Positions 7,933 to 18,854 of a stretch of DNA of 64,000 nucleotides are shown here, piece after piece. The stretch is from Favolaschia claudopus. Taxonomy: Eukaryota > Basidiomycota > Agaricomycetes > Agaricales > Mycenaceae. Position 1 is the stretch's first letter. Every line of letters begins with the position of its first letter. Under the pieces are notes generated by a model, which did no database searches, had not been told where the DNA came from, and saw only the letters and a program-made list of their open reading frames with translations. The position numbers were made by a program, and so were the translations under genes. Location of the stretch: contig JAWWNJ010000099.1 of the NCBI GenBank assembly GCA_037176885.1, forward strand, positions 868,001-932,000, read 5' to 3'.

Positions 7933-9824
7933 GCATGATAGACCACTCCTCCATCATGCCCCCCGCTGGAGTTAAGATTGCCCGTGCCGGCATCGCCGCG
8001 GCGATCAACTGTCAATGAGCTGTCATTGCGGACTTGCTCTTGCTTTCCTCCACCGTCTCTCGACGACTCTGCTGCTGTCTTGGTGTTTGACACTGAGAGA
8101 GCTCTCTGCTTTTTGGATTTTGTACTTGGTTTTGGTTCTGTACTCCCGCCCTCCTTTGGGAGCGTACCGGAAGGACTTGACTTCGCGTCGGTCCCAAACG
8201 ACTTTGACTTCGCGTCGGTCGCTGGCTTTGACTTCGAGTTGGCCTCTCTCGCAGCGCGGGTCATCGAACGAGTGACCCTATCAGTTGACATAGCCATGGC
8301 CTCCATTCCGGCAAACACTGGCATCGAAATTGACTCAATCTCCAAGTCATTATTGTCAATAACATCGTGATAGGTGTACTCGGACCTCGCGCGCACAGTC
8401 CCTGGGGCTTCGTTGGAATAAATACGGGAGAGAGCATCTGCTAGGACGTTTTCGGTCCCAGGTACGTACTTAACTTCGAAGTTAAAGCTCGCAATTTTCT
8501 CCATCCAACGCGCTTGTCGTCCCGACAAGTTTTTCTGATTCATAAAATGAATCAAGCCTTTATGATCTGTTACCCAGGTGAACTTACATCCCTGTAGGAT
8601 GTCTCGATGCCTAAGCATCGCCTCTACGCCGGCGAGCATCTCAATCTCGTGTACCGGGTAGTTCTGCTGAGCTGAATTTAGCTTCGCAAAAAAGAATGCC
8701 GCAACATTCGCATTCTTCCAGTCTTCGCCTTGGCATACGACACCCGCTATCCCACTACCGCAACCGTCGGTTACGAGCCAGATCGGAGGTGCGCCATTTT
8801 CATAATTTAATGCCTTGCGATGATGATCGCGCGCACCCGATATATCACGCTTGATATCTTCGAATGCTCGCTGTTGAGTGTATTCCCATCGAAAGGGGAC
8901 GGAGTCGCTCGTCAAACTATGCAATATACCCATAGGAATTCGTACTGACGGCACGTCATCCGCTAGGTATCCGCACGATCCGAGGAATCCACGAAGCAAA
9001 TCGCGATTCGTCGGTGTTTTCCAGTTCAACACGGTGTCGACTTTGTGGGGATCCATCCGGATGCCCTCGTCGTCAACGACCCGACCCAATATACTCAATT
9101 CGGACCTTAAGAGCTGCAACTTGTGCGCACTGAGGTATAATTCCTCGCGCTTAAGTATGTCAATTACTTTCTTTACATGTTCGACATGCTCCTCGAGTGT
9201 ATTTGAATAGATAATAATGTCATCCAAATACACGTCCATAAAACGCCCGATATAATCGCCGAATAAGTAATTCATGAGCGTTTGATAAGTGGCAGGTGCG
9301 TTGCAATCTCCTTGTTGAAGAACAAGACTAACCATGTTGCCGTCTGGAGTGCTCATCGCAGAACGGGCAACATGTTCAGGTTCAATCCTGATCTGCTCGT
9401 AAGCGTCTTGACCATCGATCAAGGATCTGAATTTACAACGCGAGGCGCGCCGCAATATGCCTTCCATGTCAGGCAAAGGTGAGGTCATCTTCTTTGTGTT
9501 TGCATTGCGCGCGCGCAAGTCAACGACGACTCGTAGTTTCAACGAGTCACTCTTGACTTTTGGAATCAATAACATCGGCGCGGTGTTACTTGCGCTGGTA
9601 ATTTGCCAACGGCCATTCTTCAGGTAAATTCGACGTTTCTCGTCCCATAAATTTCTTAACGCTTCGGGACAGCGAGAAGGTCTCCAAGGAAGAACTTTGT
9701 TCTCATCGATGAGTGGAATAGTATGATTTATTGCGCGAAGACGAGGTAAGCCCGTCTCTTCGGCAGATTTACATATCGGTTTAGCATATTCCATTAGCTC
9801 ATCGCGTGCCGTTTGCAGATTCAT
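7926..9824 (-). CDS. Ty3/gypsy reverse transcriptase-RNase H
   Basis: The 632-codon frame has the RT palm with YLDD at residues 199-202 and the LxxGDCNAPATYQ segment before it, then RNase H with Asp in LVTDGC (about 353), HEIEML, VTDHKG and a final ADALSR. The N-terminal ATG overlaps the end of the upstream gag-protease frame by 26 bp in another frame, so translation would need frameshifting or reinitiation. The C-terminal Ser/Lys-rich linker runs into the LINE tail at about 7932 and stops there artificially. The enzyme copies element RNA into DNA in cytoplasmic particles. The catalytic core itself is uninterrupted. Confidence 0.93.
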   Translation of the reverse strand: MNLQTARDELMEYAKPICKSAEETGLPRLRAINHTIPLIDENKVLPWRPSRCPEALRNLWDEKRRIYLKNGRWQITSASNTAPMLLIPKVKSDSLKLRVVVDLRARNANTKKMTSPLPDMEGILRRASRCKFRSLIDGQDAYEQIRIEPEHVARSAMSTPDGNMVSLVLQQGDCNAPATYQTLMNYLFGDYIGRFMDVYLDDIIIYSNTLEEHVEHVKKVIDILKREELYLSAHKLQLLRSELSILGRVVDDEGIRMDPHKVDTVLNWKTPTNRDLLRGFLGSCGYLADDVPSVRIPMGILHSLTSDSVPFRWEYTQQRAFEDIKRDISGARDHHRKALNYENGAPPIWLVTDGCGSGIAGVVCQGEDWKNANVAAFFFAKLNSAQQNYPVHEIEMLAGVEAMLRHRDILQGCKFTWVTDHKGLIHFMNQKNLSGRQARWMEKIASFNFEVKYVPGTENVLADALSRIYSNEAPGTVRARSEYTYHDVIDNNDLEIESISMPVFAGMEAMAMSTDRVTRSMTRAAREANSKSKPATDAKSKSFGTDAKSSPSGTLPKEGGSTEPKPSTKSKKQRALSVSNTKTAAESSRDGGGKQEQVRNDSSLTVDRRGDAGTGNLNSSGGHDGGVVYHAA

Positions 9825-11238
9825 CGATATTCATCTCGTTCAACTCAACCGCGCCCGAAAAAACCCGAGCGGTAGCGATCCCTTCAAGAGGCAACGAATT
9901 AGCGCTTCCGATGCAAACACGAGCCGGATTAAAGCCTATGCTCACCTTGTGTTGAAACAACCAAGCCGTTCCCAATATCATGTCGTATCCGCTAAGGTTC
10001 GCAACGAAAAAACTCCGTTCCTCTGTGATGTCCTGATAGCTGAACTTCGGTTTCACAGAGTGATTAATTTTCGATCGCGATCCTTGAACCGCAAGCTGCA
10101 AGGTAATTGGATCGTCCAATTCTTTGCGCTTGATCTTGAGCTGATCCACAAGAGTTGTCGAAATTAAATCCCCAAGGGATCCTGAATCAACAAGAGCGCG
10201 AACCGGCTCGCCGTTCACTCGAACAACAATAACCAGAGGTCGCGCCACTACTCTGTTTGCAATTTTCGGCGTGGAAGCGGTGCGTGCGATTCCCTTCACG
10301 CTATCCGCTGGAATTTGAACTCCGTGGCAGTTCAAAATGAACTCGCCCTCCACGGCAAAGTCAGGTTCATCAAACAACGAACCGAGGTAATTGAAGCGGT
10401 GAGTCGCCTTCCAACCTCGCTTCAAATCGTTCTCATGGTGTAGGTGCTGAATGTGCTTCTTCAGCACCCATCCAACCAAATCGAGCTGTGGGTTCAGCAG
10501 CATATCCTCTGATATCTGCACCGCAAGCTCTCGATCTCCTAGCGGGATCGAGACGACATACCACTCAGGTGATTCATATTCATCTGGCTCTTGAGGCACT
10601 CGCGCAATCGTGACATGCTCGAAGACAGGTATTTCTCGACTGACGTCTCGAAAATATTGCTGAATTGCATCGGCTAGCAAGTCTTCGATGGGAAATGCGT
10701 GAATCGGTAAGATTTGCTGATATTCAAAGCCCAGAAACAGCGCACGTTGACGCGCATACCATTCAACGAGATGGAATGAAGGGTGATGAATATGATCAAC
10801 CGGTAAGGGTACCACAACATCTGAATATGAATCCTCGATGACAAATGTCTCTGCTGTAGTCCGCAGAACGCGAAAACGAACCGACTCTCGCTTGTCATCA
10901 GACCAAGCTGTGAGCTCGTCGCCCGGGTAAGGCTGGAAGAACTCTAACAGAGCGGAAACTGTGTTTCCAACCACATCTCCGAGTCGGCGCGCTCGAGGGG
11001 ACAACTCGCGGGTATGTGGGATTCCGTACAACTCTACCGCGCGAGCCCAACGTTCAAGACGGTCTTCATAGCTATCCCCGGAATCGGTGACCAGAATCGG
11101 CATGGGTTCGTCGTCATCCCAGTCATCGCTCGGGAGTTGGCTAAAGTCTTCCAAGTCTGACATGCTCCCATTCGACGAATCATCGTCGTCTGAATCATGA
11201 GACTCTTCATCCGAAGAGTCGCTGACTGTTTTAGCCAA
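9799..11238 (-). CDS. Ty3/gypsy gag-like protein with aspartic protease
   Basis: The 479-codon frame starts with an acidic Ser/Asp-rich leader and ends with a retropepsin domain: RALVDSGSLGDLIS supplies the catalytic Asp-Ser-Gly and YDMILGTAWL the conserved hydrophobic turn. No CCHC zinc knuckle is seen, common in this lineage. The final codons overlap the ATG of the RT frame. A 5' LTR and primer-binding site could not be identified beyond 11238, although TGGTGTCAACAGG on the minus strand at about 11265-11277 is a possible primer-binding site. Confidence 0.88.
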   Translation of the reverse strand: MAKTVSDSSDEESHDSDDDDSSNGSMSDLEDFSQLPSDDWDDDEPMPILVTDSGDSYEDRLERWARAVELYGIPHTRELSPRARRLGDVVGNTVSALLEFFQPYPGDELTAWSDDKRESVRFRVLRTTAETFVIEDSYSDVVVPLPVDHIHHPSFHLVEWYARQRALFLGFEYQQILPIHAFPIEDLLADAIQQYFRDVSREIPVFEHVTIARVPQEPDEYESPEWYVVSIPLGDRELAVQISEDMLLNPQLDLVGWVLKKHIQHLHHENDLKRGWKATHRFNYLGSLFDEPDFAVEGEFILNCHGVQIPADSVKGIARTASTPKIANRVVARPLVIVVRVNGEPVRALVDSGSLGDLISTTLVDQLKIKRKELDDPITLQLAVQGSRSKINHSVKPKFSYQDITEERSFFVANLSGYDMILGTAWLFQHKVSIGFNPARVCIGSANSLPLEGIATARVFSGAVELNEMNIDESANGTR

Positions 11239-11429
11239 AGTTTAGTTAGTATATTTCCGGGCTTTTCCGGCTTCCTGTTGACACCAAAATACTGAATTTT
11301 CTTCAAGTACATCCTAATGGAGCTCTGGTTTTCCCATCCTCTGACTGTCTTCAAATTCCGGCCGCTGAACTGCGCTGAACTGTGAAGCTTTGAACACGAA
11401 AGGATGGCGGCAGTGATACACATCGCGGA

Positions 11430-11889
11430 ACAACCCGATTAGGCGATATATTGACTTAATCGAGCTATCTCGAGGTATCCACCCACAGCATAAGTATCTA
11501 ATCTAGCCCCAGATTGTGACTAAAACAATCTAAAACAATCTTGGGCCAAGCTAGATTTTGGTGGTTTTGCCTTTTTCGGTCATTTGATGGCATGCGCATA
11601 TCATAATTGTTTGAACAGATCATTATGCTAGAAACATGCAGATAGTCATTCCAGCTCATTCAGCACTTTGCTTCATGGAAAGCCCTCCATTCAGCGTCCA
11701 GAAATTCGAAAAAGGAGCGACGTTATCACTTTCCGTGACACCGAGTATGCTCTCTTCTAGAGTATCTATCTTCATCCTCCACTTGGCGCTGGCCCTGAAT
11801 ATCGTGGTGTCGACGAGCCCGCCGTAGTGGGTAGTGAGCACGGGGAATAGTTAGGATGGGCACTGGTATCCCTCTGCGTACGTCTTGGC
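11430..11889 (-). other. Intergenic stretch with a possible decayed ORF
   Basis: A 61-codon minus frame at 11656-11841 has ordinary protein composition (segments such as KWRMKIDTLEESILG) and may be a remnant of a gene broken by the adjacent foldback element. No family is recognised and no start or splice sites can be supported. Confidence 0.3.
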
Positions 11890-11891
11890 TA

Positions 11892-12297
11892 CTATCCTGC
11901 CAAATAGGTCTGGATTTGCACAACGAGTCTGGATTTTCGATTTTTCTCTTCCCCCTTTTTGATTTGGACCTCCGGACTTTTCGGAATCTGTTTATATGCC
12001 TTTCGGCTACAGATCCTACAAGTTTCGTAGCGATACGGCCACAGGAAGGTAGTAAGAAAAACGGGCTTTCATCAAGGGATTTTGATGGATTGACAGCACA
12101 GATCAAAAACCTCGAGAAAACGGCGAATGTTTCCTGACATTGGACTTGCATGAAATCGTAAGATTTGTAGCTCTATCTGTAGGGAATTGGTACCAGAATA
12201 AATGCCGAAAGGTCCGGAGATTCAAATTGAAAAGGGAGAAGAGAAAAATCGAAAATCCAGACTCGTTGTGCAAATCCAGACCTATTTGGCAGGATAG
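11892..12297. mobile_element. 406-bp foldback element with TA flanks
   Basis: Inverted arms of roughly 110-120 bp begin CTATCCTGCCAAATAGGTCT at both ends (11892 and 12297) and are almost identical for the first 75 bp. TA flanks both ends (11890-11891, 12298-12299), consistent with Tc1/mariner-type insertion. The ORFs in it are arm by-products. Confidence 0.85.
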
Positions 12298-12655
12298 TAT
12301 GCCTTCCCTCGTCTCCATTGACATAGCTATCTTCCCCTTTGAATGGGAACCGGCACCGGCCATGAAATCACCGTGCTGTTTGGCTTTGTTTGTTCTCAGC
12401 CAACCTCAAAATTCGACCGGTTCCAGCTTCGTTCTGCCTCAACAAGGTCTCAGTTCGACTAGATCTGGCGGAGAACATGTATCTATCTTGCGATATCTAT
12501 CTGACCATATCATTTTTTCATCGGAATTACTTTTATTTTGTCGCGAAAACATCTAAATTGACAAATTCAACCAAAATTCAACGGAAAGCCAGACCCCGGA
12601 AGCTTCATGAGCAGTAGAAGAAATTAATACAGTCCAAGACACAAATGAAAGGTAT

Positions 12656-15480
12656 TTAGTGGTACAATTCCTCGTCTTCCTCCTCAGAGTCTGAAGAGTC
12701 GTCTCCCTCTGAATCTCGATCAACCATTTCTACATCTCCAGTTGGGCCAGCGCCAGACGAAGATATTGATTGGTCGACGTCCATCCCTGATGACAGTTCG
12801 CCGGACACCACAACGTCTTGAGCAGTACTGAAAAGATGTCAGCATATGAACTGAAACGACGAAAACATACGCCTCAAATCGAGTCAAAGCAGCCAAAACT
12901 GCGTCCAATTTGTCTTGTCGGCGTGGAATCGACACAAGTGTTGTTTTCCGAATGATCTCGTCTTTCACGATGAGTTTGTAGACATCGTATTGCGCCTTGA
13001 GCTGAGGAACCGTCATTGCCCGGAGTTTCGCGCGATCCCTTTCGACACCCGTTGCTCGGAGTCTTGATTCTCGTTCCTGCTGCTTCTCCGCAGCAATATT
13101 AATACGAACCTTTTCGCGCTGAAGCTGCGCCTTGCACTCCAGCTCTTCGACAAGCGCCTTTCGAAACGCCGCGTGCGCTCCGCTCGCATCCTCCTTCCGG
13201 ACCTCTCGCATCACAAATAAGAGATCCTCGGCGGTGATGTATTTTGCTGCGAACGACTCGGTGTCATTCCGCCAGTAGCGTTCAAGGGCAGAGAAGCTCT
13301 CGGGGTTACTGTTTGGATGGAATCGAACGTGCACGCGCAAACTGCCAAGGGGGCCTTCATTGTGGTCGTTGGTCGAGGTCACATAGAGAAAGGGTCGGAT
13401 TTCGGGGGGAATCATGTCGATGGTTCCACCTATCTCGAACTCTGGAGTGAATCGAATCCAGGTTTCGCCTGAGCCGTTAAACATCGCCGTAATCATCCGA
13501 GAAAGATCAGGCAATTCCGAAGCGAGTGCCTGCGCGGCGAGAATCACATTGATGTTGTAGAATTGTCGACCATCGAGCGTAAGATTTCCGGAAGAATGTA
13601 TGGCGTCCTTGGACAGAAGAAGAGACGGGTTGGCAGCGAGGGATCGGCAAAAGACAGGGAGTTTGCGGTGGAGATCAACAAGGTCGAGTAAATTCGGTAA
13701 CGCGCCGTTGACTCGTGTTCGCACAATTCGCATGTACGGCCAACTGACGCAAACGCTATACAATGCAGCAGCAACGATCTCGGCCATCGTCCGAGGACAA
13801 TTCAGAGCCTTCTTTGCTGACTCCTCGAAGTGATTGGCGCCTGCTTTAGTTTTGCCGTCACAGATAATCTCGATGAGCTCCAAAAGAAATGGGTAGTGCT
13901 GTGCGGTAAGAGCGGAAGCATTGCCAAAGGATCCATACCGAGTCTGTGAGGTTGGAGGAAACCGTTTGACGTGGGTTTCGCCGCAAATTTCGAACATCTT
14001 CTCCTTCATGAACATGAGGTACCGGTCCTGATAGCCTTTATCTTTCTCCTTGTGGCGGAACAGTGCGCCGAGAATTGCCATGGCCTTGATAACACCGCGG
14101 GTACTCGCCTCCTCCGCTGCCCGAGCAGCGGCGCTGTTGGGATCCGCAAGTCGAATTGTAGTAGCGTTTGCTTTGTTGGCAAGAAGAACAGGTCTAGCGC
14201 CCTCGAGCCAAGCCTCAGCCATTGCCTTGCAACCTCCTCGGAACGCGTTCATATCTTTGTGACTGCAGCATCCGCCGAAGGTGAGAAAATCCGCTATCGC
14301 CTTCAAGTCGTCAGAAAACATGTCGTAGGCATCGGCACCTAATTGGGCGTCAACGATGGATCGTGTGATGTTCGCGCGTTCGGTAGGAGTTCTGACAATG
14401 TTAGCCGTTGGAGTAATCTCAAGCGTAAATTTAAATCGTACAATTTCTCGGCTGCCTTGCCGCATTTCGCTGCAATCTCCTCCTCTGATACGGCCAGGAG
14501 TGCCGCTGTCAACTCTTCGACCGTGAATGTCTGAGACTCCTGCGCGCCGAGGTCTTCAATTATGATTTCATGCTTCAGCTCCGAGGTAAGCTCATGTTTG
14601 CGTGCTTGGTCGGCTGCATGATCGGACATTTGTGCCATCTGCTTGCGAAACCAATCCCTCCAGTCCATTGTGATACCCTGAGAGATCGACGACGGAGCAT
14701 GCGACGTAGCGTGGGCAATTTTCTGCGCAAGAAGCTTCGTACCATTGACCTGAGCCTGGGAGGTATGGCTTAATGAGGGTGCGACCTCGATAAAACGAGT
14801 GCGAGGTTTCCATGTGGCGGTATCGGTGTCGTCAACGTCGAGGCCGTAGGTCGGAAGGATCCCCGAGAGACTGCGAGACTCGAGATTGATCTTGCGATGG
14901 GACGTTCCGTCCGACGACTCGGTAAAACCTGCGATACATCAGCAAGAGACACGTCCATTGTTCGATGAAAGAAAGTCGTTGACGTACCATACATTGTTGT
15001 GATCTCTCTCCCGATCTGAATGAGTGAGATATAGCCTCCCTCCTTCTTCATTCGTCCCACAGTACGCGCCGACAGGGTCAGATTAGCGACATTGATCCCA
15101 AAGACCTCTGCGCAAGACAGTATCACATCTTTCACGTTCTCCTCCGCAGCGCCAAATTTTGCGATACGAAGAACGAGGCGTCGGGTTTGCATAGTGTATG
15201 TCGAACCCTTCTTGGCATTCCAAGTAGACATAGCAACCAGCTGATCCCGAGTCTGCTCCAGAGACGTTTGTGCGCGTTCTGCGCGCATCTTGAATGCTTT
15301 GCGCTCAGCTCGCAGCTGCTGTAATGTGTGTGCTGTTTCTTCTTTTTGGTTGGTCAAAGCATTTTGTAGTCGAATGTTCTCGGTCGTCAGAAGTGAGATG
15401 GTGGTGAGGTGGGTCTCGAGCTGCGCCTCCAAGGTAGACTGTGATGTCGCGGAAGTTTTCGCGTTGCTTCGTTTCGTAGC
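12656..15480 (-). CDS. Uncharacterised basidiomycete family protein with DDE-like motifs
   Basis: Exons 15480-14988, 14928-14442, 14391-12871 and 12827-12656 join in frame over GT-AG introns of 59, 50 and 43 nt to give 891 codons including TAA. The order is a coiled-coil N-terminus, a conserved block (WNAKKG ... RRLVLRIAKFG ... RTVGRMKKEGG), SSDGTSHRKI, MDWRDWFRKQM, FGGCCSHKDMNAFRGG, LLANKANATTI, SWPYMRIVR, TNDHNEGPLGSLRVH and MREVRKEDASG, then an acidic tail. From memory, multi-copy hypothetical proteins of agarics share these blocks. Asp in DGTSHR, Asp in CCSHKD and Glu in DHNEG would suit a D,D,E nuclease, but that is inference. The true N-terminus probably lies in 15627-16083. Confidence 0.75.
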
Positions 15481-15482
15481 TA

Positions 15483-15622
15483 AGGCTCCATTCGGTTGCG
15501 TCACTTCGGAGCACTTGACGTCACTTAAGAGTATTTCTCACCAAAAGTTTGGCGTGGAATTTTTCCCAAGTGCTCCAAAGTGACGCTAAGTGACGCTAAG
15601 ACACGACAGCCGAATGGAGCCT
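15483..15622. mobile_element. 140-bp TA-flanked MITE (AGGCTCCATTCGG family)
   Basis: Inverted ends AGGCTCCATTCGG with TA on both sides (15481-15482, 15623-15624). A near-identical copy lies at 49698-49839, and a 509-bp relative with AGGCTCCAAC ends at 61870-62378. It sits between the coiled-coil exons of the gene at 12656-16083. Confidence 0.9.
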
Positions 15623-15626
15623 TAGG

Positions 15627-16083
15627 CCTTTCTTTTGTCATCTTCGAGACGCTTCATCCGCTTTCTGGCGCGTTTCATGGCGTCGATCTCCGAGGACAGG
15701 TCAGCTTGTACATCAGTCAGTTGGGAAGCATAGTCTCGTATCGTAAGCTGGGCAAGATCAAGTTGTGTGCGGAGGGAATCATTAGCCCGAGATAGATCCG
15801 CGAGTTCGGCAGCTTGGCCGCGATTAGAACCTTCAAGGTCCGCTATCACCGTCCGGAGATGAATAACTTCATTCCTAGACGTTTCCAGAGACGCAGAGAG
15901 TCCAGTAAGTTGAGAGTTAAGGTCGGAAACTGCAGTGCTGCTCCGAGTTTGGCGCGAAGAATTTTTTGCCTGGGAAGCTAGAGGCGCTGGAGAATTGGGG
16001 ATTTGGGACTCGTGGAAAGGAATATTCTTGCGTGCATTAGCTAGTTGAGCTCTTTTGGCTGCGGAGAGTCGTTTGCCGCTCAT
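15627..16083 (-). pseudogene. N-terminal coiled-coil exon of the DDE-like family gene
   Basis: The frame starts MSGKRLSAAKRAQLANARK at 16083 and is a long heptad-rich coiled coil (DLNSQLTGLSASLETS and following). It resembles the N-terminus of the family whose remainder is at 12656-15480. The MITE begins immediately after the last Lys-Ala codons. Simple excision leaves GCC-TAG, a stop, so the join is not restored by removing the MITE; either a spliced junction or a further mutation is involved. The exon could also be a separate short protein. Confidence 0.5.
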
Positions 16084-16497
16084 CGGTGCGCACTATGCAT
16101 GTGGCGGAAGGCAAGAATCATGAAATTCTCACGCTCATTAAGCAACACTTAGATTAATAATAAGCTGGGACACGCACCGGATACTGCCGTGATCTGATGG
16201 CCAAATCGGGTGACAACGGCCCCGAACACCGTAAGTGACAGCGCTCGTTCTCTGCGCCCACTTTACCTCTCGCCGCCGTTCAAGCTGTGGAGCCCTTATC
16301 GACAGTGGCGACATCTTTCCCGCTCATTTCTGGCTATGTACGATGTCTAAACTAATGTGAAACTTGCTGCTTTTGCTGGTCTCGTCATCTCCTGTCATAA
16401 TCATCCTCGCTAAACGACGGTAATCAAGCTTTCTGAGGGCTTGGGAGATTTTCGGGCGCATCGGCGTGTCCCAGGCAAAAATCTGGGCTTAGATTTC

Positions 16498-16548
16498 CAT
16501 GGGACACGCTGTTTTTGGCGGGGCAGCAGGCCCACAGCGTGTCCCATG
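16498..16548. repeat. 15-bp perfect hairpin (CATGGGACACGCTGT)
   Basis: Arms 16498-16512 and 16534-16548 are exact complements with a 21-nt loop. Related GTGTCCCA and TGGGACAC words occur at about 16465 and 16570, so this may be the core of a degenerate repeat. No TSD was found. Confidence 0.7.
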
Positions 16549-16599
16549 CAAGACTAGACATTTTTTCACCATGGGACACGGTGCCGTGCTTCAGATTAT

Positions 16600-18700
16600 C
16601 AGCAACGATTACCGTCAAGTGTTCTTATCTTTATCTTCTCGGGTCTGTATCGGATCGCGCCACTGTCGACGCGTTGTCGACGTATCATTGGTTCTTCGTT
16701 GCCGCCCTCACTCCGCTGCCCTCCTTGTCGTCTCCCACCATGTAGCAGCGTAACCGCTCCTGCTCCCCTCACTCCGTCTCACTGCGCCTCTACCCTCGAC
16801 TACAAAAGACTTCAAGACTGCGCCATTGCCGCCTTTAGGCGAATTAGTCCGCCGACTCTGCTTTGCACCTCACCGTGCGCCTGTGCCTCAAATTGTTAAT
16901 TTATAGTCTGGGTTTATTCAAGCCAAGTTGTTTCTCAAATTCTCTTCGCTATCTTGTATCTAATCTATTTTTCTGTGAAGGCTGGGGTCCTCGTTGAGTC
17001 GAAGCTAGAAACGAGCTCTAGCTTCGACTCGATGTGCGGCTTCGGTACTCGCTGCATCGCCGATACCCGCTGCCTGAACCACATCAAGATCAACAATCAC
17101 TTACATCAAGTCGCTCGCCTCCGCCCTGCGTCTCGCGCAAACTCTGGCAAAAGCAAAATCAATGAGAAGATTGAAAGGGAGGTCTCAGGTGCGTGTTATT
17201 GCTGTATGAATAAATCTATTTACTGACTAGCATTGAAAACGGCCAGATGATGTCTGGCGACATCCGCCTGTCTTAAACGACACCCAATCCCCTTCCTACC
17301 CCCCTCCCAATCCTCGACGTTCTACGCCACTGCGCCCAACCGCCGACGCCCCGACGCCTTCACTCTCACCTCCGCTTCCGCCGCTTCGCTCCCCCGCCTC
17401 CGCTTTGGTCGCCAGGCCTGCAGCGCCTCGCTCCGGCTAGGGTCACCCTCTTCCCTCCTCTCCAACACCACGGCAATCATCTGCTCCAGCATACCACCAG
17501 TACAGCGCAGTATTGGCGGATATAAAAATATATTTATGGTGCGTGCTTTATTTTCTACACTTTCATCCATTTTATTTACTCATTCACCTTGTCTTAGGCC
17601 CGTCCCCCATCCCTCCACTCCTCTTGCCAACTCCCCCGGCGCGCTCTCGTACTGCAGCCTTCCTTCACCGCGCCGCAGTCGTCTCCAGGTGCGTGGTCAT
17701 CTCGCTCTCCTGGGTTTTATACTAATTCAATCCTTTTATGTAGTTAACTTTTGGAAAGAGGTCGCGAACTTAAAGAGGTCGCGAAGTTCGCGAACTTAAA
17801 GAGGTCGCGAAGTTCGCGACCTCTTTCCAGGCCTCGAATCCGTTGATTCGAGGCCTGTTTCAACCCCATGTCCTCGCCGCGTTGGCACGTCGACCCACAC
17901 GACCTCGAACCATACGCCGCCCTTCGACTTCAACCTCGCCGCTCCGCAACGTCACCGATGTATACGCGCCGCCTGTGCCAGCACACCACAAGCTCAGCAG
18001 AGTCCTGGTGGATATGGAGTAGAAATAAATGCAAGGTGCGTGCTCCTTTTGTTTTACTTTCACTCATTTCATTTTACTCATGTACTTTGTCATGCACACG
18101 TCCCGCGCCATCCCCTCTCCCAATCCTCCCTCACTGTACTGCTCCGCCCTCGCATTCGCATTCGCCGACCCGTGTCTATCTGCGCCGCCGCCGCCGCCGC
18201 CCGCCGCCGGCGCCATTTGGTCCCATCGCATCTCGAACCAACCCCCATCGGTAGCAACATCGACACGCCCCGCCCCACCTACCCGCAGCACGTCGCTTGC
18301 ACCCTCACCAACTGCCGACTGCCTCACGTCCCCCGTCGTCAATCCTCTCGCAGAAAAAGAGGTCGCAAAAACCAAGTTCACCCAAACGAGGTCGCGTACT
18401 CGCCGCACGACCTCGTTCATCCTCAAATCAATGATAATGTCATTGATTCGAGGTATGGGCACCTTTTCCTAGACGCGCATGGCTACGCAGACACAATTGT
18501 GTCTTTGTGTCGTCTGTGCGTCTTGGGTAGTGCTCGTATCATTCCATACCCCCATACTCCCTTCCACCTTCCTTCTACTTCCCAATATTACACTAGGTAT
18601 CAATTACTCACCTTCCTGTACCGTCTGCCTTCCATCTCCGCCCTATAATGTACATAAATACGAGCCGGTGCGACAGAAGATTCTGCTGTACCAATAAGGA
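16600..18700. repeat. Degenerate C/T-rich repeat region with GTGCGTG boundaries
   Basis: Several segments share a run of similar sequence ending in a GTGCGTG word (17191, 17540, 17689, 18035) followed by T-rich sequence, e.g. 17540-17600 and 18035-18095. They resemble diverged copies of one unit of roughly 450-500 bp. The GTGCGTG words look like 5' splice sites, but the intervening frames are not continuous, so no gene is called. Confidence 0.4.
17753..17857. repeat. Compound palindrome: TCGCGA repeats and a 13-bp hairpin
   Basis: Arms GGAAAGAGGTCGCGAACTT (17753-17771) and its complement (17810-17828) enclose direct repeats of AAAGAGGTCGCGAAGTTCGC. This is followed at once by a perfect hairpin, CAGGCCTCGAATC (17828-17840), loop CGTT, GATTCGAGGCCTG (17845-17857). 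Confidence 0.85.
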
Positions 18701-18854
18701 AATACATAGCCCCAATTAGGAAATGCCAGTGATGACGCCTGAAACGTCCCTTAAACTTGACCACCATGAACCAAATGAAGACCGCACCGACGGAGGAGGA
18801 TGCGAGTGACTTTCATATGGCCTGGCGATTTTTTTCTTGACTTGAATACCACAG

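Noticed and set aside
11726..12363. Overlapping frames on both strands of more than 85 codons
   Set aside because: They are mirror images produced by the arms of the 406-bp foldback; similar peptide strings appear on both strands.
18029..18648. Long overlapping frames of 130-200 codons
   Set aside because: They are Pro/Ser/His-rich frames from C/T-rich repeat sequence and coexist in three frames without any motif.
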